Source: an uncultured Flavobacteriaceae bacterium
GTDB taxonomy: Bacteria > Bacteroidota > Bacteroidia > Flavobacteriales > Flavobacteriaceae
NCBI GenBank assembly: GCA_913043275.1
Contig: CAJWLL010000008.1
Coordinates: forward strand, 1 to 64,000
Direction of reading: 5' to 3'
Length of the DNA: 64,000 bases
Every line of letters starts with the position of its first letter. Position 1 is the stretch's first letter. The notes beneath the pieces are model-generated. The model was not told where the DNA came from and searched no databases. It saw only the letters and a list, made by a program, of their open reading frames with translations. Position numbers and translations under genes: made by a program. Shown here one piece after another: positions 59,486 through 64,000 of the stretch.

Positions 59486-59516
59486 AAAACTTAAATAATT
59501 GAAAAATCACTAGGAA

Positions 59517-60350
59517 ATGAAAATTGGAGTTATGCAAGGAAGACTTCTACCAAAATATAAAGGTAGATATCAAGCCCATCCACAGGGATATTGGCAAAAA
59601 GAGTTTTTTTTGGCAAAAAAACTTGGGTTAGATTTTATTGAATTCATATTAGATTTTGAAGATTTTGAAAGAAACCCTTTACATACTGAAAGTGGAGTAA
59701 AACAAATATTAAATATTTCAAAAAAGACAGGAGTAGCTGTTAATTCAATTTGTGCTGATTACTTTATGCACGCCCCAATACATTCAGAGAATAAAAAATT
59801 ATCAAGAAAGAGCATTGATGTTTTAATCAAATTATTATTTAGTTCAAAAAAACTTAAAATCACTGATATTGTTATTCCTTGCGTAGATCAGTCAGCATTG
59901 AAAGGGGATAATGATATAGAGAGGCTTTTATATAATTTGAAATCACCCTTAATTTTAGCAAATAAATTCAACATCAACTTAGCTTTAGAGACTGATTTGC
60001 CACCACTAAAATTTAAAGATCTTTTGTCTAGGTTTGATAATTATAGAATTACTGTTAATTATGATCTTGGCAACAGTGCTTCATTAGGTTATAGAATTGA
60101 AGAGGAATTTGAAGCTTATGCTAGAAAAATTTCTTGTATTCATATTAAAGATAGGGTTCTAAATGGTGGTTCAGTTATTCTTGGTGATGGAGATGTGAAT
60201 TTCCAATATTTTAAAAATTTTTTAAAAAACTCGAGTTTTGATGGGCCTATAATTATGCAGGCTTACAGAGATGATGAAGGAGTCGAGATATTTTCTAAAC
60301 AGTTAAAATGGTTTAAAAATCTTTATTATGATTGCGGTAATTCCAGCTAG
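59517..60350 (+). CDS. sugar phosphate isomerase/epimerase (xylose-isomerase-like TIM barrel)
   Basis: KIGVMQGRLLPKYKGRYQAHP..LALETDLPP..VNYDLGNSASLGY..CIHIKDR. Confidence 0.85.
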   Translation: MKIGVMQGRLLPKYKGRYQAHPQGYWQKEFFLAKKLGLDFIEFILDFEDFERNPLHTESGVKQILNISKKTGVAVNSICADYFMHAPIHSENKKLSRKSIDVLIKLLFSSKKLKITDIVIPCVDQSALKGDNDIERLLYNLKSPLILANKFNINLALETDLPPLKFKDLLSRFDNYRITVNYDLGNSASLGYRIEEEFEAYARKISCIHIKDRVLNGGSVILGDGDVNFQYFKNFLKNSSFDGPIIMQAYRDDEGVEIFSKQLKWFKNLYYDCGNSS

Positions 60351-61044
60351 AAGCGGATCTAAAGGTGTTATAGATAAAAATATAAAAACATTGGATGGAA
60401 TGCCTTTATTGGCTTACAGCATCCTTTCGGCTAAGACAATACCATTAATAAAGAGAGTAATAGTTTCTACTGATTCTTTAAAATATGCTACAATTGCAAA
60501 AAAGTATGGGGCAGAAGTTCCTTTTTTGAGACCTAATGAGATATCCCAAGATAATTCCTCAGATTTTGATGTATTTAACCATTTGATAGATTGGCTTAAG
60601 CAAAATGAAGAGAACATACCAAATATATTTGTTCATCTTAGACCAACAACTCCATTAAGAGAAAGAGAAGTATTAATTGAAGCAATAAACCATTTCATAA
60701 AAAATAAACATAGGGCAACTTCACAAAGGTCATGTCATTTAGCACCAGAATCCCCATTTAAGTGGTTTTTTAAGGACGAAAAAGGGTATTTCAAAGCTTT
60801 AAAAAATGGACTTAACCCTGAGAATATTAATAAACCGAGACAAACATTTCCTGATGTTTATATTCCTAATGGATATATTGATTTAATTAAATCAAATAAT
60901 ATCCTTGAAAAAAATACGTTACATGGAGAAAAAATGTTGGTTTACGAAACTCCTTTTACCTTAGAGGTAGACACTGAAGATGATTTACAATATTTATCCT
61001 ATGCAAAAGAAAAAACTATAACAAAAAAAACATCAAAATCATAG
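60328..61044 (+). CDS. acylneuraminate cytidylyltransferase (NeuA-like)
   Basis: MIAVIPARSGSKGVIDKNIKTLDGMPLLAYSILSAK..VHLRPTTPLRE. Confidence 0.92.
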   Translation: MIAVIPARSGSKGVIDKNIKTLDGMPLLAYSILSAKTIPLIKRVIVSTDSLKYATIAKKYGAEVPFLRPNEISQDNSSDFDVFNHLIDWLKQNEENIPNIFVHLRPTTPLREREVLIEAINHFIKNKHRATSQRSCHLAPESPFKWFFKDEKGYFKALKNGLNPENINKPRQTFPDVYIPNGYIDLIKSNNILEKNTLHGEKMLVYETPFTLEVDTEDDLQYLSYAKEKTITKKTSKS

Positions 61045-61048
61045 ACAC

Positions 61049-62443
61049 ATGGCAGGTGAAGGATTCTCTCATATTCCAAAAAAAGTAAAAAAGATAAAGA
61101 CAAAATACAGAAAGATATGTACTTCAATTCCTGTCCCTGAAAGCATTCCAATTTTACAAAGAGTATATGAGACTGAATCTCATTCAATGCATGGTCAATT
61201 ACCAATCATTTGGGACAGAGCTAATGGATTTCAAGTTTATGATTCTTGGGGTAATAAGTGGCTTGACTTTTCTAGTACGATTTTTGTTGCAAATGCTGGT
61301 CACTCAAATAATAGGATTGTAAATGCACTTAAGACTCTTCTAGAAAAGCCTCTAATTCAGACATATACTTTTACTTCTCCAGAGCGATACGAGTATTTGG
61401 ATTACTTGATAAATAACACACCATCATATTTTGAAAAAGCATTTTTGCTATCTGCTGGAACTGAAGCGACTGAGGCATCTTTGAAGTTAATGAGATTGTA
61501 CGGCAAGAATAAGGGAAAGAAAAAGGGGGGGATTTTATGTTTTGAAGGAAACTGGCATGGTAGAACTCTTGGCGCACAAATGATGAGTTATGATAAAAAC
61601 CAAAAAGATTGGATAGGATATTTAGACCCTAACATATATCATCTACCTTTCCCTTATCCTTGGTTAAACAAGGAAATAGAGGACCCAAAACTTTTTTTTA
61701 GAGATTCAATAGCTAAACTTTGTAAAGAAAGTAAAATTGATCCAAAAAATGATCTTTGTGGAATAATGATGGAAACATTTCAAGGATGGGGATCAATATT
61801 TTACCCTGAAGAATTTGTCCAAGAAGTTTCATTATTTGCAAAAGAGAACGATTTGATTTTATGTTTTGATGAAATGCAATCTGGATTTGGAAGAACAGGA
61901 GAACTGTTTGGCTATATGAATTATAAAGTTAAACCAGATTTGATAGCTTGTGGAAAGGGTGCCAGTTCTAGTTTGCCCTTATCAATTGTTTTGGGAAGAA
62001 AAGAAATAATGGATTTACCTCAAATAGGCTCAATGAGTTCTACTCATTCAGCCAATCCTATGGTTTGTAAAGCTGGGAAGGCTAATCTTGAAGCATTATT
62101 AGAAGATGGATTAATTGAAAATTCAAAAAACCTTGGATTCTTTTTTCATGTTGAATTAAAAAAGTTAAAACAAAAGTATTCGAATTATATTTCAATGATA
62201 AATGGGAAAGGATTGCTTGCAGCTGTTTTATTCAATGATAAATCTGACAAAACACCTTTAAAAAATTTATGTGATCTAATTAGTGAGAAATGTCTTCAAA
62301 AAGGTCTTTTAGTAGTCCATACAGGAAGAGAATCGATTAAATTAGCCCCCCCCTTATGTATAAATAAAGAGGCCCTGAATGAAGGGCTAATAGTTTTCGA
62401 TGAAGCAATCAAAGAAAGCATTTTTGAATTATATGGTAATTAA
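61049..62443 (+). CDS. class III aminotransferase
   Basis: WLDFSSTIFVANAGHSNNRIVNAL; LSAGTEATEASLKLMRLYG; CFDEMQSGFGRTGELFGY; GKGASSSLPLSIVLGR. Confidence 0.92.
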   Translation: MAGEGFSHIPKKVKKIKTKYRKICTSIPVPESIPILQRVYETESHSMHGQLPIIWDRANGFQVYDSWGNKWLDFSSTIFVANAGHSNNRIVNALKTLLEKPLIQTYTFTSPERYEYLDYLINNTPSYFEKAFLLSAGTEATEASLKLMRLYGKNKGKKKGGILCFEGNWHGRTLGAQMMSYDKNQKDWIGYLDPNIYHLPFPYPWLNKEIEDPKLFFRDSIAKLCKESKIDPKNDLCGIMMETFQGWGSIFYPEEFVQEVSLFAKENDLILCFDEMQSGFGRTGELFGYMNYKVKPDLIACGKGASSSLPLSIVLGRKEIMDLPQIGSMSSTHSANPMVCKAGKANLEALLEDGLIENSKNLGFFFHVELKKLKQKYSNYISMINGKGLLAAVLFNDKSDKTPLKNLCDLISEKCLQKGLLVVHTGRESIKLAPPLCINKEALNEGLIVFDEAIKESIFELYGN

Positions 62444-62864
62444 CACTAGACATATTGGATTAGTTGTTAATAATTTGGATTCCACAATCAAATTCTACAA
62501 CTCTTTGGGATTTAAGGTTATAAACAGAAAAATTGAACAAGGTGAATATATTGAAAAGTTGGTTAAAATTAAGGATGTTAAATTGGAATGGGTTAAACTA
62601 AAACTAATTGATGATTCAATTTTAGAACTTTTAAAATATCACGGTAATGAAAAAAAATTGAATAAACCCCTTCAAAAGTCTAATAAATTTGGATGGTCTC
62701 ATATTTCATTTACTGTAAAATCAATAATTAACACAATAAAAATTATTAATGAAAATGGAGGTAAAGCTGACAATAATTTTCAGTTTTCACCCGATGGTAA
62801 AGTAAAGGTTTTATATTGTAATGACATTGAAGGAAACATATTAGAAATTGTTGAAGAAATTTAA
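62433..62864 (+). CDS. glyoxalase/VOC superfamily protein
   Basis: TRHIGLVVNNLDSTIKFYNSLGFKVINRKIEQG..SHISFTVKSI; ATG at 62433. Confidence 0.85.
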   Translation: MVINTRHIGLVVNNLDSTIKFYNSLGFKVINRKIEQGEYIEKLVKIKDVKLEWVKLKLIDDSILELLKYHGNEKKLNKPLQKSNKFGWSHISFTVKSIINTIKIINENGGKADNNFQFSPDGKVKVLYCNDIEGNILEIVEEI

Positions 62865-62869
62865 TTAAT

Positions 62870-63532
62870 ATGTCAAATTATTTAAATGTAATCTATAATA
62901 AAGAAGATAGGCCACTCAACTCCTATCCTGAAAAACTGATCTCATTTTTGATCAAAAAATACAACCTGTCTTCAGGATTGAAAATATTGGAACCTGGTGT
63001 AGGTAGAGGAGATTTTTTAAATGAATTCAAAAAAAAGGGTTTTATATGTTATGGATGTGATATTTCTGAACATGCAGGTGATGAAGCAAAGGGAATAGAA
63101 ATTAAAAAAGGAATAAATTTTAATACAGATATTTTACCCTATCCTAGTGATTTTTTTGATGTAGTTTATTCGAAATCATTAATGGAACACCTTGTGAACC
63201 CAGGAAATTACTTAAGAGAAGTATACCGAATTTTAAAGCCTGGGGGAAAAATAATTAGTTTGATTCCAGATTGGGAGGCTAATTACAAAATTTATTATGA
63301 TGATCATACTCATAAGACTCCATTTACTATTGAATCTCTGAAGAATATATTGATAATTTTTAAGTTTAGAAATATTAATGTTATTAAATTTAGGCAGTTA
63401 CCTAATAATTGGAAATACCCTGTATTAGATTTAATATCCTCAATAATCTCTCCATTTGTTCCAATCAGAACAAAAAATAAGTTTTTAAAGTGGTCTCGTG
63501 AACTAATGTTAATTGGATATGGCGAAAAATAG
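62870..63532 (+). CDS. class I SAM methyltransferase
   Basis: LKILEPGVGRGDFLNEFKKKGFICYGCDIS; VVYSKSLMEHLVNPGNYLREVYRILKPGGKIISLIPDW. Confidence 0.9.
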   Translation: MSNYLNVIYNKEDRPLNSYPEKLISFLIKKYNLSSGLKILEPGVGRGDFLNEFKKKGFICYGCDISEHAGDEAKGIEIKKGINFNTDILPYPSDFFDVVYSKSLMEHLVNPGNYLREVYRILKPGGKIISLIPDWEANYKIYYDDHTHKTPFTIESLKNILIIFKFRNINVIKFRQLPNNWKYPVLDLISSIISPFVPIRTKNKFLKWSRELMLIGYGEK

Positions 63533-64000
63533 AAAAATTATAATTATTGGAGGAACTGGAGGAATCGGGAAAGAAATAACAAATGACTTTTTAAAGTTAG
63601 GTGATGAGGTAGCGGTAGTTTCAAGAGGTAAAATCGAATCCAAATCAAAAAAATTAAAATATTTTAAATGTGACACAACCGACCATTTGGAATATGAAAA
63701 AGTAGCAAATGAAATTAAAAACTACTTTGAAAATAAAATTGATTCAATAATTTGTCTAGTTGGTGATGGTTCAGGGGTAAGAATAAATTTTAATAGTATT
63801 GATCGTTGGAAAATTGATTGGGATAAAAATTTTAATTCATCTTTTTTTTCGGTAAGCTATTTTTTCAATTCTTTAAATAAAAACAGTAGCATAATTCTAA
63901 TATCCTCTATAGCTGGAATGGAATATCTTGGAGCTCCAGACAGTTATTCTGTTGCAAAATCATCCATTATTACTTTTACAAAGGTGCTTTCAAAATATTT
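63519..64000 (+). CDS. short-chain dehydrogenase/reductase, 3' truncated by window
   Basis: MAKNRKIIIIGGTGGIGKEITNDF..SIILISSIAGMEYLGAPDSYSVAKSSIITFTKVL. Confidence 0.88.
   Translation, partial: MAKNRKIIIIGGTGGIGKEITNDFLKLGDEVAVVSRGKIESKSKKLKYFKCDTTDHLEYEKVANEIKNYFENKIDSIICLVGDGSGVRINFNSIDRWKIDWDKNFNSSFFSVSYFFNSLNKNSSIILISSIAGMEYLGAPDSYSVAKSSIITFTKVLSKY

Noticed and set aside
1-64000. CRISPR array, tRNA/rRNA genes, insertion sequence or phage
   Set aside because: No regularly spaced repeats, transposase/integrase/phage proteins or RNA gene cores recognised on reading the window.

Overview
Flavobacteria-like Bacteroidetes chromosome segment (low GC, Type IX secretion and gliding-type proteins, Bacteroidetes-type promoter). 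Positions 1-35 kb are mostly core and accessory metabolism: two PorP/SprF-like plus large cargo-protein modules, an SCO1/MORN/YHYH cluster, a dipeptide-epimerase/DUF1611 pair, transporters, a TonB receptor and a large repetitive lipoprotein. From about 35 kb to the end is a large surface-polysaccharide locus: WecA/MraY-like transferase, O-antigen-ligase-like protein, nucleotide-sugar dehydrogenases, a NusG/UpxY-like antiterminator behind an apparent attenuator, then an AT-rich island of nonulosonic-acid-like and heptose-like sugar genes. Main second-look items: (1) eight helically phased A-tracts (3462-3539) beside an unlisted 45-aa canonical C2H2 zinc-finger ORF; (2) a promoter, terminator hairpin and antiterminator gene at 39.9-40.5 kb; (3) an abrupt GC drop inside the UDP-glucose dehydrogenase gene at about 42.72 kb, suggesting a recombination joint; (4) a gmhA/SIS gene missing its GNGGS segment next to gmhB-like and CBS-fused heptokinase-like genes; (5) an (alpha-beta-gamma)x2-alpha super-repeat in a 2169-aa cargo protein; (6) a sigma-54-like promoter before the large lipoprotein. 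No rRNA, tRNA, CRISPR array or transposase was recognised. All family calls are by eye, without database searches.
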